Source of the DNA: Phytophthora hibernalis
Taxonomy: Eukaryota; Oomycota; Peronosporomycetes; Peronosporales; Peronosporaceae
Reading direction: 5' to 3'
Length of the DNA stretch: 64,000 bases
Assembly: GCA_012656075.1 (NCBI GenBank)
Contig: JAAKBF010000190.1
Span: forward strand, 208,597 to 272,596
The notes beneath the pieces are model-generated. The model had not been told where the DNA came from. It worked only from the letters and a program-made list of their open reading frames with translations, and did not search any database. The position numbers and the translations under genes are program-made. Position 1 is the first letter of the stretch. Each line of letters opens with the position of its first letter. Below, piece by piece: positions 35,714 to 46,565 of the stretch.

Positions 35714-36028
35714 ATGAATTTCGGCGGAATGATGGGCGGAGGCGCGGCTCCGGGCGTGCCCCAGCAGCCCTCGCAGCAGTCGCAGCTCATGATGGCCAAG
35801 GTGGAGATGGCGTCCTACGCCGACCTGTTCGAGCGCCTCTCGCGCGTGTGCTTCCAGAAGTGCAAGTTCAAGTACAGCGACGGCCAGCTCAACGTGGGCG
35901 AGATGAGCTGCATCGACCGCTGCGCCGGCAAGTACATGCAGGCCTACAGCTCGTTGGGCGTCAAGATGGCGCAGGTGGAGAAGGAGATCATGGACCAGGC
36001 GGGCGCCAGTGCCGGTGCGCAGCAATAG
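35714..36028 (+). CDS. TIM10: Mitochondrial import chaperone Tim10-like
   Basis: 104 residues, no intron. It has the twin CX3C motifs of the small Tim family: CFQKC near residue 47 and CIDRC near residue 70, 18 residues apart. The helix between and after them (FKYSDGQLNVGEMSCIDRCA, KYMQAYSSLGVKM) resembles Tim10. It acts as a hexameric chaperone with Tim9 in the intermembrane space, carrying hydrophobic inner-membrane proteins to TIM22. The Gly/Pro/Gln-rich ends (MNFGGMMGGGAAPGVPQQPS; AGASAGAQQ) are additions relative to yeast. Its start is 93 bp from that of the divergent LRR gene, so the two share a promoter region. Confidence 0.85.
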   Translation: MNFGGMMGGGAAPGVPQQPSQQSQLMMAKVEMASYADLFERLSRVCFQKCKFKYSDGQLNVGEMSCIDRCAGKYMQAYSSLGVKMAQVEKEIMDQAGASAGAQQ

Positions 36029-36285
36029 ACTCAAGGACGACGAGCACAGAAACAGGAGCTTATGGAGATCTAAATAGTGGCTTACGTTGTGTTGCTTACT
36101 TGCTGCTGGTCTGCGTACTGCTTCAGGGAACGGACGACGCAGCTTAGCTCCACTGACTTGGCTCTCATGGGCACTCACTCATGTAGCAGCCTCCGCGTTT
36201 AGCACGGCACGCGTGACGACGGCTCTTCACGCTCCAGGTGGCGGTGCTCGCTCACATCGAGGTGCTTCCGTTTCCTCGGCAGGAG

Positions 36286-37791
36286 TCAATAGTTGTGTCT
36301 GCTGTAGCCGCCGAGTCCAGCACCGCCTGCGCCACCTCCTACTGCTGCCAACGGAAGTCCACCACCGACACCTGGCGCTACGTACGGTGGTCTACCACCC
36401 GAGTACGTCGCTCCATCACCTTCGCCTCGGTACATCATTCCTGGCGCGTACCTTGCCTGACGAGTGTAACGACTGCCCTGAGCGTCGCCCATGTTTCCGC
36501 TGTCCACACCTGTCGGTGTCCCGCCCGAGAGCACACTACTTCCTGCTGCTGCAATAGCATTCCTCTGGGGTACTCGCGGCATGCCGTATGATGAAGCCGA
36601 TGTGACTGTAGCCTGTTGCCGTAAGCTGCTATACCCCCGACGTCCACCACTGGTTGCTGGTTCCGTCCATACTGTCCACTCCCGCTCCGCTGACTTCCTG
36701 ATGATTTTTGAGGCGGAGTGAAAGCCGCCAACTTTTCAGTCGACTCCACGCGTTCACACTGCTGCTGGCCGCTCCCACCTGGTGTTGATACAGTCAACGG
36801 TGTGGTCACGTTCACGTTTACCTGGAAAAACGGTACTGCAGCGCCTGACTTGATGTCGGTCGCTGGTTTGGATCATATTTGAGCAAGTCTGTCATGAGCT
36901 GGAGTGCTTCTGGACTCGCGTGCGGAATCAACTGCGCTAACGACGTCGGTACGAACTGTGGGAAGCGGTAGTTCATCTGAGCTGCTAGCTTCATTCCTTC
37001 AGGCCACGTACTGTGCGTCGGATTTCCCAGCACCGAGCAGATTTTATATAACTGATCACCTTCACTACTGCCCGGAAACAGCGGTCGTAGTGTGAACATC
37101 TCGGCCATGATGCATCCCATGGCCCACGCGTCAATAGGCGAGTTGTAGGTGGTGGATCGAAGCAGCACCTCGGGCGCTCGGTACCAGCGAGTGGACACGT
37201 AGTCGGTGAATGGCGGGCGTGACCGGATCTCCCTCGCCAAGCCAAAGTCTGCAACCTTGACGGTGTCGCCCTTCACCAGCATGTTCTCGGGCTTGATATC
37301 TCGATGGAAGAAGCTGTGCTTGTGCATGAAGGCCAGCCCCTGCAGCATCTGGTACATGATATTGCGGATTTTGGACTCTGGGAAGTGCCGGTCGCGCTTC
37401 TTCATCGTGTCGTACAAGTTGCACTCCATGTACTCGAACACAAAGTAGAGCTCGTCGTTCTCGCGGATCACCTCCTTGAGCTTGATGATGTTAGGGTGGT
37501 TGAGCTTCTTGAGCGACTGCAACAACAACAGTCAGTTCTCTCCAGTCCCAAGCTTCGTCCTGGACGTACGTTGACTTCTCGCAGCTGCATGCACTCTTCC
37601 CACGAGTAAAACTTCTTCTTCATGCGCTTGACCGCCACCTGAAACAGCAGAAATGTACAAAGTTACCAGTCTGGTCGTCTCTATCTACGACTTCAACAAC
37701 GCACCACTTCTCCCGACTGGCGGTTCACGGCCTTGAGCACAGACCCGTAGGTGCCGTCGCCCAGCTGCTTGGTCACCTTGTACCGGTTCAT
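36286..37791 (-). CDS. RCK-family (MAK/ICK/MOK-type) protein kinase
   Basis: Exons 37791-37705, 37638-37570 and 37516 onward; introns are GT-AG (66 and 53 bp). It starts MNRYKVTKQLGDGTYGSVLK with the Gly-rich loop. VAVKRMKKKFYSWEECMQLR carries the catalytic Lys and the 'K-YSWEEC--LREV' helix diagnostic of RCK kinases. HRDIKPENMLV and DFG follow, then an activation loop with T-D-Y (RSRPPFTDYVSTRWYRAPE) and SPIDAWAMGCIMAE. The kinase domain ends near 36830 and a Gly/Pro/Ser-rich tail continues to 36286. The tail is reached only across two one-base shortages, at A5 (36826-36830) and C5 (36634-36638) on the + strand. RCK kinases such as LF4 and MAK restrain flagellar length. Confidence 0.85.
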
Positions 37792-37960
37792 CTCGCGTCA
37801 ACGTGTTGCTGCGTGTGCCTGCGCTTGCTGTTGCACTTTTCACGCCGCGCCAAGAGGCGTCAGACGAGAGGACGCGACCAAAAAGGAAGCGCCATGGACT
37901 AAAAATAGTCTCGCGGCCGTTTCAAGATCGAGTTGGTGTGTCGCACACCAACTACTCAAC
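37792..37960. promoter_or_regulatory. Shared 169-bp divergent promoter, kinase / NIPA
   Basis: The start codons of the RCK kinase (-) and the NIPA-like transporter (+) are only 169 bp apart, so transcription must start in both directions from this stretch. No obvious TATA box is present. Confidence 0.45.
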
Positions 37961-39540
37961 ATGGATACACTTGACCGTCATTCCTCATTTGGTATCCGCC
38001 ATGAGGACGTGGAGGCCTTCGGCGCCGGCTTGGCCGTCGTGGCGTCGGTCGTGTCCAATCTGGGCGTGAACATCCAGAAGTACTCGCACCTGAGCGAGTC
38101 TGTGCGCCCTTTACGCGAGCGTCGGTCCTACGTGCGTCGCCCTGTGTGGTGGCTGGGCTTCGCTCTCGTGGCGTTTGGCAGTTTGGGCGACTTTGCGGCT
38201 TTTGGGTTCGCCACGCAGTCGCTTGTGGCGGCGCTTGGAGGCGGCGCGACACTCGTGGCCAATGTAGTGACGGCGCAGTGTCTCAATGGGGAGCAGCTCT
38301 ACAAGGCACGGAGTAGCTGCTAGTGAACGTCTTCTTGTGAGCTTCTTCTCTAATTGAAGAGAATTTTGTGTTTTTGTGATTTAGACGGATGTGGGCGGCG
38401 TGCTGTTTGTGATTGTGGGAGTTGTCATCATCGCGTGCATCGCAGAGCCGAATGTCGAGTACCCGCTGCCGGAGCTCGAGACGAGATTCGTCCGGACGCG
38501 TGAGTTGAAGTGGAGGAGGGTTTTCTCTTGTTTTGTTGCTGATGTTGTTTGTTTTCTGGTCGTTACAGCGTTCGTGGTGTATATCACGTGCGTCGGAGTT
38601 TGTGCAGTGGCCATGCTCGCTACCATCAAAGGTTCCGTTGCGAACCGGCTGAAGAACCAAGTGTACTGGTCGAATCGACGCCAGAAGAAACTCATGAAGG
38701 TTTGCCTATTAATTATTGGGGTTTTGATCCGGTCGTGAAATTCTGACTTGTGCTGCCTTTGCTGGACAGGAATTTGAGCTGCGGGTCCAGCGGCTGGAGC
38801 AAAGGCTTTTGGATATGGAGGTCAAGTTACTCCAAGTCACGACGGCTCCTTCTGCGCTCCCGACAGGGCTTGTGAGCCCCTGCTCTCAGCAGAGAGCTGC
38901 GAGAGCTTATCGACGCGAATAATGCAGATGACGCTGATGCAGACGAAGAAGCTGCAGGTCGAGAGTCGCGCGTGCCATATTATTACGCTATCTGCTCGGG
39001 TATTGTGGGCGCGATGACGGTGCTGTTGGCCAAATGTTCGGCTATTATGATTGCCCTCACGCTCAAAGGGGAGAACCAGTTCAAGTACGGATTGACCTAT
39101 ATCTTCCTAGGCGGCATCTTCGTGTGTGTTCTCGTGCAGACCCATTTTCTCAATATGGCTACGACAATGGGGGACATCATGACCGTGTTCCCCATTTTTC
39201 AGGCCTGTTGGATCACATTTAGCGTTGTTGGCGGAGCTATCTTCTACCAGAATGACGACGAGCCGTTTCCTACGACGGACAAGGTATTCTATCCTCTGGC
39301 GTTGCTTTCGATCGCCATGGGTGTTGGGCTCCTGGTGCAGCACAACTCCTCGGCTGCGGTCGATATCAAGTCAAGTGGGGTGGTGGTAAACTAGCGAAGA
39401 CACGAGCTGGAGGCGCTACCAAGTTCAATAACAACGACGAGGATAACGATATTTTGCTTAGTGCAGACGCATCCATGAGCTCGCCGCTACTGCCAGCAGG
39501 CTCGCGGGAGGACGAGGGATACCTGCGCCTCACCGCGTAG
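37961..39540 (+). CDS. NIPA-like magnesium transporter
   Basis: Exons 37961-38305, 38385-38499, 38569-38699 and 38770-39540. The frame starts MDTLDRHSSFGIRHEDVEAF. Membrane segments are visible at AGLAVVASVVSNLGVNIQKY (NIPA signature), WWLGFALVAFGSLGDFAAFG, SLVAALGGGATLVANVV, VGGVLFVIVGVVIIACI, FVVYITCVGVCAVAMLA, YYYAICSGIVGAMTVLLAKC, YGLTYIFLGGIFVCVLVQTH, VFPIFQACWITFSVVGGAIF and VFYPLALLSIAMGVGLLVQ. NIPA proteins belong to the DMT superfamily and carry Mg2+ across the plasma or endosomal membrane. Two features stand out: the first intron appears to be GC-AG (AAG|GCACGG), and there are one-base shifts at C4 (38877-38880) and G4 (39377-39380). Correcting the latter extends the C terminus to 39540 (ends DEGYLRLTA). 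A cytosolic acidic loop (IDANNADDADADEEAAG) precedes the second half. Confidence 0.8.
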
Positions 39541-39656
39541 GAGCCCTGGCAAGTCATTGTTTTATAAAGTCAATCAAAACTATATTGAATTGCATGAAAG
39601 TGGCAGTGCGATGAAATTCTCTAGAGATACCCTGGGCTCGGTTGATTGTTTGACAT

Positions 39657-42060
39657 CTACTCATCATCCACGACGATGTCCGGGAAGTCATCATCGTCGT
39701 CGTCGGCTTCAACTGCAGCAACAGGGACAATCGTCTCCTCATCGCTATCCTTCGCACGCTTCGCGACAGGCTCATCGTCTTCATCCCCTCGTCTTCCACC
39801 AGAGTCTCCGTTGAAGTAGCCTGGGGCCGAGCGTCGTCATAGTCCTCTTCGTCCTCCTCCTCTTCCTCCTCTTCGGTAACGTTTGGGGTTCTGCCTTGGT
39901 TGGCTCCTGCTTAGCGTGCGTGTTTTCGGGTTTAGCATCTTCCTCATCACTCTCAGCCTCAGAAGCATCATCACGGTCGTTCTCGTCCCAGTCCATGGCG
40001 TCTCCGAGGAGTGCTGACTCACCCGCAGCCTTCGAAATGCCCCCAAAGCGGCGGGCACCATGTTCATTACTAGGCTTCTGCTGGAAGTTGATTACCATTG
40101 GCGGCGCGCGTGGGTGCAACATAGCCTCACCAGCGTTAAGCGCAACTAGCTGCAGTGCCGACGAAGCACCGCCACTGCCGATGATACGGTGCTGCCAGTA
40201 CTGAAGTCCTCGAAGCAAGTTAGCCGCGTGCGAGCCCGATGCATCAGCAGTCACCGCATCTGACAGAAGAGCAAACGCCACTGGGTCAATGGAAGCATAA
40301 GCGTGGCCCGATCCCACGACGTGCCGGCGCTGAACAGCCTTCAACGCAAGTTCACTAGCAGCGGAGCGGCACTCGTTCGACAAAAGGCTTCCGTAAACAC
40401 CCACGCAACCAGCTACAGCCGTGAGCACTGTTTCAAGGTTAAGCGCGACAACTGCCTCGTCGCGCAGAGACACAAAACTGGCCTGGCCTGCAGCTACATT
40501 TCCACCGTTGAGAGCAGCGAGCGTCGCAGCCGCAGCAGCCTGGCGTTTTCGCTTCTTGCTTTTGCTGCCACCGTTCTTGGTGTCATTCTGCTGAGCCGCT
40601 AGAACCTTCGCGACACCGTTCGAGGCATTAGCTGTGGAAGGCTTCACATCAAGGCTACGCTTGCAGCGTGCAACCAACTCGGTCAGCAGCGGCACACCAA
40701 GCTTCTCAACAGTACTGGCACCCAGACGACGAGCGCACACTGCCGTGGTATCAGCCAACGCCTGAAGGTCTTCGCCATCGCCCACACTTTCAGAGGCAAG
40801 CAGAAGAACACGAGTGATCTTGCTAGCATGACGCAGAGCGCAGATACCAGTGCGCTCGACCGACGCACTTAAAGCGCGCAGTGCCTGCGCATGAACACGC
40901 GGTAGCACGGCGAACACGACGCTGACCGGAAGGCGAACGCCATCATCCGAAACACCCGTATGCTTGCCTACTTCGTGCGCACGCACGCCCATGGCGCGAC
41001 GTGCAAACAGTACCACCTCGGGCAGCACCTGTTGAACCTCGCGCTCCGAAATCTGTCCACGACAAAGGGTAGCAGTCCGAGCACTCAGTAGCTCGTGCAA
41101 GGCGCTCAGTGCACGCGTCATTCGGATGAGTGTCACTTCAGCACGCTGGTAGATCGGCAGATGAGCGCTGGCAGCACCCTGCACCCACAGCTTCTTTCCC
41201 GTCACTCCTTCTGTCGTCGACACAGTCGAGCGCTTTCCCGCGAGTAAGTCAAGCTGCTGGTGCGCTGCTTCCAACGCCTTCTGTGCCATCTGCGTCCACA
41301 CCTGCTGAGGCTTGTCCGAAGCATTGCACAGCAACGCCAGACACACGGTGGCCTTCTGCGCCACAACCTCATCATCGTCATTTTCACCTGCAGCTGGGAA
41401 GAGCGCGGCCACGCATGCCGACTCAATCTTCACAGCGTAACTTTTGAGCGAGTTCGGAGACGCACGCAGCAGCGTTGCAATCAGCTCCAATTGGGCGATC
41501 ACCAACGCCGCCTTGCTGGTCTGTCGTTTGCTCGAGAGCAGCGCCACCAACGGCTGCAGCATCTTTCCCAGCAGCTCCAGCACCTCGCGACGCACGTCCG
41601 GGTTGAACCTGTCCACATGAAGCAGCAGTGCACGCGCTACGCCACAAGCAGCAGCCGTCGCTTCCTCCGCGTCCTCATCTTGGTCCTTGGCCGACTGCTG
41701 CTGCTTCAGAACCTTCACAATGCGCTCCAGCAGCTTCGGGGCCAGCGATTCGAGCCGTTCCAACGGGCTCTGACGCGCCGTGGTCAGCATCAGCTCCCAT
41801 CCCACCCGACGAGCAGTGGACGTGCCTTCCACGAGCTGCAGCAGCCTCGTCTCCCACTTGGTCAGCGCCTTGCCATCCGTCACGAGGCCAAACACGTTGT
41901 GGCGCTCCAGCGCCTTCTGCAGCGCCGTTTGCTGCGTCAGAAACTCCTCCAGAGCAGCAGAGTCGCTCTCCAGGTCGCTGGGGAAGGCCAGCGCTAATAC
42001 CGACGACAGCAGGTTGCGCGCCAGCGCCAGAGACGTCTTCACGGCACTCGAGTCCGACAT
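39657..42060 (-). CDS. RIX1/PELP1-like ribosome biogenesis protein
   Basis: Long single exon from MSDSSAVKTSLALARNLLSS (42060). The first 200 residues (TKWETRLLQLVEGTSTARRV, GWELMLTTARQSP, ARALLLHVDRFNPDVRREVL) fit the helical RIX1 domain. The middle is Leu/Ala-rich armadillo-like. KSKKRKRQAAAAA near residue 515 is a nuclear localisation signal. The end is an acidic tail of the PELP1 kind. That tail is reached only through two one-base shortages (+ strand G4 at 39895-39898 and C4 at 39785-39788); with them the frame ends DFPDIVVDDE at 39657. RIX1/PELP1 works with TEX10/IPI1 and WDR18/IPI3 in nucleolar maturation of the 60S subunit and ITS2 removal. The assignment rests on domain layout, not on a single decisive motif. 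Confidence 0.7.
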
Positions 42061-42755
42061 GATGAAGAGACAATGGATGGCTGGATCGGAGCTCCTTGGT
42101 CGTGGTTGGTGGAAAGAGGGTGGCGACTTTTGACCAATGGAGTGATGTTTGATTTTGACGAATCAAACACGATTAACCTGAGTACCGGTATTACCGAATA
42201 GCCTTTTAATAGTCATCGCATACTGCAAGTTGACCAGTTTTTTCCTGCCTCGGTAATTATTTACCCGAAATATACCATTCAGATAGCATTTTACTGTCCG
42301 ATCGTAAAATTAGGTTTTGTGCTATGGGAAAGTACAGTACCAAAAACCTAATTGGTGATTTGGAAAGTGCCTACCAATAGTTAAAACGATCGACTCCAGA
42401 TCGCAAAAAATAGTCGGCGAATGCATAACGGACCACTCGGCGAAGCATTTCGACGCGATATTAATAATATGGTCAGTCATTTGAAGGACCAACACAAGAC
42501 GAGATACACGGCTTATGAGCACCTGCCCAAACCTAGGCAGTGTCGGTCTACACTTTTGAGCGACGTGATCTCCTCTCAATAATGGGAGTGGGGTGATGGT
42601 GCTCAAGGGGCCATGTCCCAACACGGCATCCATCCACCGCATCTAAGGCTTAGATTCTAAGGGCACAGGTGAGGTGGCGGTGCTGCCTCTCCTGACGCTC
42701 TGGACCAGTTGCCACCTTTGGCCAGTTATCACACAAGTCTCAGCTACATGCATCG
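42061..42755. other. Promoter of RIX1-like gene and gene-free stretch
   Basis: A CCAAT word at 42135 (TTGACCAATGGAGTG) lies about 75 bp upstream of the RIX1-like start and may be its CCAAT box. The remainder up to 42755 has no gene I can support. Confidence 0.4.
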
Positions 42756-43310
42756 TTGTGCTCACCGACATGCTGCGGTTGTATTGCTCTATCTCTCTCG
42801 ACCAGGATTAGATACGGCTACGTCACGAACGACATCGTCCCCCTGCTTGTGACCTACCTCGTCGGTGGGTGTGCACTTCCGCTACACCAGGCAGCTCTTA
42901 CACGCTCGTGGCAGTGCCGTTCGCGCTGGCATTCACAGCGATCATCACGATGCACGCCGTGCTGGGACGTGACTGACCAGAACCTCAGCACAGTGTGCAA
43001 CATCATGGGCTGGATCACGGCTCCAACCGTGTCAGGAGAGCACGACTGCTGCCGCTTAGGATTGAAGAAGTACAGGGTGATCTGAACCAGCGGCAGCTTC
43101 GTGCAGAAGACGCCGAGGCCGAACACGAACATTCACCACGAGACCGTAGAGGATCCAGAGCGCGTTGCTGATGAAGCCGGCGCAGCACCACGACGGGGAT
43201 TGAGACGCCCGACTTGGTCTGCAACACGCGCTTGATGGCCTCGAAGGGCGATGTGCACAACAGGAAGACAAACATAACACTCCAGAGATCAAGGAGCTCG
43301 TATCGTGTGC
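42756..43310. pseudogene. SWEET sugar transporter pseudogene split by an inversion
   Basis: The + strand (42800-43030) encodes the first part of a SWEET (MtN3/saliva) transporter over several frames: RYGYVTNDIVPLLVTYLVG, then YTLVAVPFALAFTAIITMHA, then STVCNIMGWI. The - strand (43300-43040) encodes the second part: VMFVFLLCTSPFEAIKRVLQ, TKSGVSIPVV, GFISNALWILYGLVVN and MFVFGLGVFCTKLPLVQITL. In a normal SWEET the second triple-helix block directly follows 'GWI'. The two halves are complementary with no overlap, so a roughly 260-bp inversion inside a single gene is the simplest reading. Frameshifts in both halves show it is dead. SWEETs export sugars by facilitated diffusion. Confidence 0.7.
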
Positions 43311-44046
43311 ATAATCCGCGGCATAACCACCAGCATACAAAAATCAACATTCGTACAAATACCTACCGTAGTTTGCCTTTCAGTCGGATTTCCAAAGTGT
43401 GCAAGTCAAAGTACCTAGTTTTAAGAGCAATCGGATACGCTAGTTTCGTGAGCATTTTTGGAGATGTTCGGTGCTCCAAAACTGCAGTTAAGCCAAAACC
43501 TTCTGCTCGAGTGAAATTGTGTGACTTGTGAATGAGATGCGAGTTATTTTACAGGTTATTATAATGCGCTGCCAACTGGAGCTCATCTGGGTTCGTTTTT
43601 ACTTTGAATGTTGCAAGCAAATGCTAATATGATATCCGGAAAGATCTGGTTCCGTAGGATCTTCGAGCCTGGAAGCATTGGTCATATTGGTGTACGCTCT
43701 CCAGGCTCGTTCCGCCACCTGGGCGAGTCTCTTTCCAATGCCATCCAGCACGACAGGCGTGTGCCCATTTGACCCCTTTGGAAAAGGTATTTTCAAAGCA
43801 AAGTACTCGCTATATATACCAGCGCCATGCCTGCCCACGAGCGTTGGGAGAGAGGAAGTGTCGACATCCGTCAGCGCAGTCATCCCAGCGCCTCCATCCG
43901 GAGCATTGCGTGCGCTTCTGAAATCGACGCCCTCTGCTTCCGCCATCTGGCGCCGCGGTCGTTTAGTCCACCTCGCTCGCTCTCTCCTCTGCTTCTTATC
44001 CCTCGCTGTCCTCGCACTCGTCGAAAGCCCCAGTGCCTCGCACGCG
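43311..44046. other. Upstream region of the PH-DEP-FYVE-GAF gene
   Basis: No gene supported. The frame that contains the downstream start codon stays open back to 43678, but its residues look non-coding and no Met there fits the PH domain. TATATATA at about 43811-43818 may be a core promoter element. Confidence 0.4.
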
Positions 44047-46252
44047 ATGCCGCTCTCGAGTTCGCTGCAGACGCTGGCCGGGCCGCTCGAGGTCAAGTTC
44101 AAGGCCGGCGCCTTCTCCACGTGGTCCGACAGCTTCGTGCGCCTCGAAGGCCGATGGCTCTGCGTCTACAAGCGGGAGCGCGACTCTGCGCGTCAAGGGG
44201 CCATGGAACTCGGTCTGGGCGTGAGCATCACAGACATCGAGGACCCGGAGGCGGCCACCAAGTTCCCGAGACGCTTCGACGTCTCGTGCAATGGGGGCTG
44301 CTCCCCAAGACTGAAGTCAACTTCCGCACCAAATCCCGTAAGGACAGGGATCTGTGGGTGCACGCAATCGCTAGTAACCTGCAGTGTCTGGTCAGTCCTC
44401 GGGGTCAGGACCCTCGCTTCGGGGTGCGTGAGCTCACCCCCATGACCAGTCAAATGCGTCGGGACCTGACGCTGCACCCCATTCGCATCCGCTCCGACCT
44501 GACGGTGCGTTGTGCCACGGGGAAGCCATCGTGACGTTCCTCGTGAACCAGGGACTGGCCCCGGACCGAGTCACCGCCGCCGCCTTCTGTCGCCAATTGG
44601 TGGCTATGAACTTACTGCACCACGTCATGTGGGACCGCGACTTCACCGACTCGCCCGAGCCTTTCGTGATCGTCACAGTGGATAACGACGTGGATAACGT
44701 GGTGGACACGGAAGACGATTACCACGTCGCCCACTTCTTGAAGTACATGGACTCCCGCAAGTTCTGGAAATACATTGCAAGCCCCGACGCAGTGGACGCG
44801 AGCGCCCTCACGGCTGCCAGCAACGCGTCGAGCGGCAGTCGCCGTGCTGTGTCGAGCTCCACGTTCTTGGATCGGTCGACCAGCTCGTCGGACAGCGGGA
44901 GGGGCTTCGGTATCCTTTCCAGTGCAGACGACGACGCTGCTTCTCGCTTCTCGACGCTCAGTGTAAGCAATCCTGCGTCCGATAATGCAGCGGACAAGAA
45001 GGCGAGGAAGTGCGCGGTGTGCACCAAGTCGTTCAACCCGCTGCGTAGACGCCACCATTGCCGCCAATGCCATGCCGTCGTCTGTAGCAATTGCAGTGTG
45101 GTTCGGAGAGGAACCAATGGTGATGCAGCTGAAGGAACTGCGTCGCCGTCGCGGGTCTGCATCAGCTGCAAGCTCAGCTCCAACGCCAGCTTCATGGGAG
45201 AAGCCGACGATGTAGTGGAGGAGCATACGCAGCTCCAGACGTCGCAGAGCGCAAGTGACGTATTGACCTCGATCTCGTCCTCCACAAGCGACGGCATGGG
45301 CAACAGCATCCGCCGCGGTGAGGGTGCTTCTAGTCAAGAGACTTCGGACTCCTTCTGCCGCCACTGCCAAAACGAGTTATGCGCGCCTTTGTCGGAGCTC
45401 CAGCAGATTTCTTATCCCGTGGATCCATTCCAGGAGTCTGGCTTCGTCGTGGCCAAGCAGCTGGACAACGAAACTGAGCGTCTGCAGTCCGTCGACAGTC
45501 TTCTGGTCACTATGGCAGCCACACCCAGGGCCACTCGTGTCCTGCGTCAGTTCTGCAACATGGCAGCTATCGCCTCACAATGCCCCGTCGCCGTTGTTGG
45601 TCTGCTTGACCGTGACAACTACGTTCTTGGAGCTCAGTACGGCGTCGGTCTAGGTGCAGCCGTGCCCCGCAAGCAGTCGCTGGCTGCTCATACTTGTCGT
45701 AGTGGTTCACCGCTCGTCTGCGCCGACATGACGATCGATGTCCGTTTCCGAGGGAACCCATGGCGAGAGGAAGGTCTGAAGAATGCCGCGTTCTACGCTG
45801 GTATTCCGTTGATCCTGTCTAACGGCCACACGGTTGGATCGCTGGAAGTGTTTGACGCTCAGCCACGTTTTGAATGCGCCGAAGTGCTGGGTCAACTCCA
45901 GACTGTGGTTCGTGGCTTGCTCAACCTGTTCGAGGAGATCGTGACCGCCGCGATACAGTCTCAGCAAGAGGAACAGGAGGCTCAAGCAGCAGCCGAAAAA
46001 CACGCTCAAGAGGACGCAGCTAAGAAGCAGTCGGGGCAGGCGGAAGCACCTGCTGTGAACCCCATGGAGACACAGCTACTTCAGCTGTTATCGCAGACAA
46101 CCACGACTCAGGAACAGCTCCGCACTCAACAGGGTCAAATGGTTAGCGCCATCACCAGTCACTCGAAGCAGATCGACAACTTGGCCAAGCAGCTCGAGCG
46201 GATAGAAGCTACTTTAGCCGCCAAGCTGGACGGCGAAGTCCGAGTCGAGTAG
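44047..46252 (+). CDS. PH-DEP-FYVE-GAF protein
   Basis: Start MPLSSSLQTLAGPLEVKFKA (44047). Domains in order: PH (about 12-115: FSTWSDSFVRLEGRWLCVYK ... DLWVHAIASNL); DEP (about 145-230: IVTFLVNQGLAPDRV ... FCRQLVAMNLLHHV); FYVE-type zinc finger (CAVCTKSFNPLRRRHHCRQC, then HAVVCSNCS and CISCKLS); GAF (FCNMAAIASQCPVAVVGLLD ... SLAAHTCRSGSPLVCADMTI ... FYAGIPLILSNGHTVGSLEV); a C-terminal coiled coil (QLLSQTTTTQEQLRTQQGQM ... NLAKQLERIEATLAAKLDG). The FYVE finger lacks the WxxD box but keeps R(R)HHCR, the PI3P-contacting patch. One-base shortages at G5 (44293-44297) and G4 (44519-44522) break the frame; otherwise intact. Likely a phosphoinositide-directed endosomal protein. The convergent neighbour is its paralogue without PH and DEP. 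Confidence 0.8.
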
Positions 46253-46565
46253 ATGACAGCAGGAAACATTATCTAATTATCGCTTCTCAAGTGACGCTCG
46301 CTTCAACTTGGTGATGCTTCTTCAACAAAGCAAACGATTCATAACGTCGTAGAAGGTGGCAACACGGTCGTTCATTATCACCAGCTCTACGTTTTCTCGA
46401 TCTTTGCTCGGCTTCGGTTCGTTCACGACCAGAGTAAACGCATGACGGACGGCGCGCGAACCAATGCGAGCCATGCACGGGGCCCTGCCTTTCTTGCACA
46501 ACAGCACGCTGCTAAGACGCCGCTGAGATTAATTCACTACCTGGGCAACTGGACGGGCTCGCCCT
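46253..46565. terminator. Convergent 3' region of the two FYVE-GAF genes
   Basis: 313 bp between the two stop codons, containing both 3' ends. The short open frames here are out-of-frame readings. Confidence 0.4.

Noticed and set aside
39781..40067. Basic C terminus of the RIX1-like protein in the uncorrected frame (KRRKRRRTKRTM...)
   Set aside because: The alternative frame gives a long acidic tail typical of the family, and both frame changes fall on mononucleotide runs; the basic version is an out-of-frame artefact.
41260..41997. Open frame of 245 codons on the + strand
   Set aside because: Antisense shadow of the RIX1-like gene, Arg/Gln/Leu-rich, no domain.
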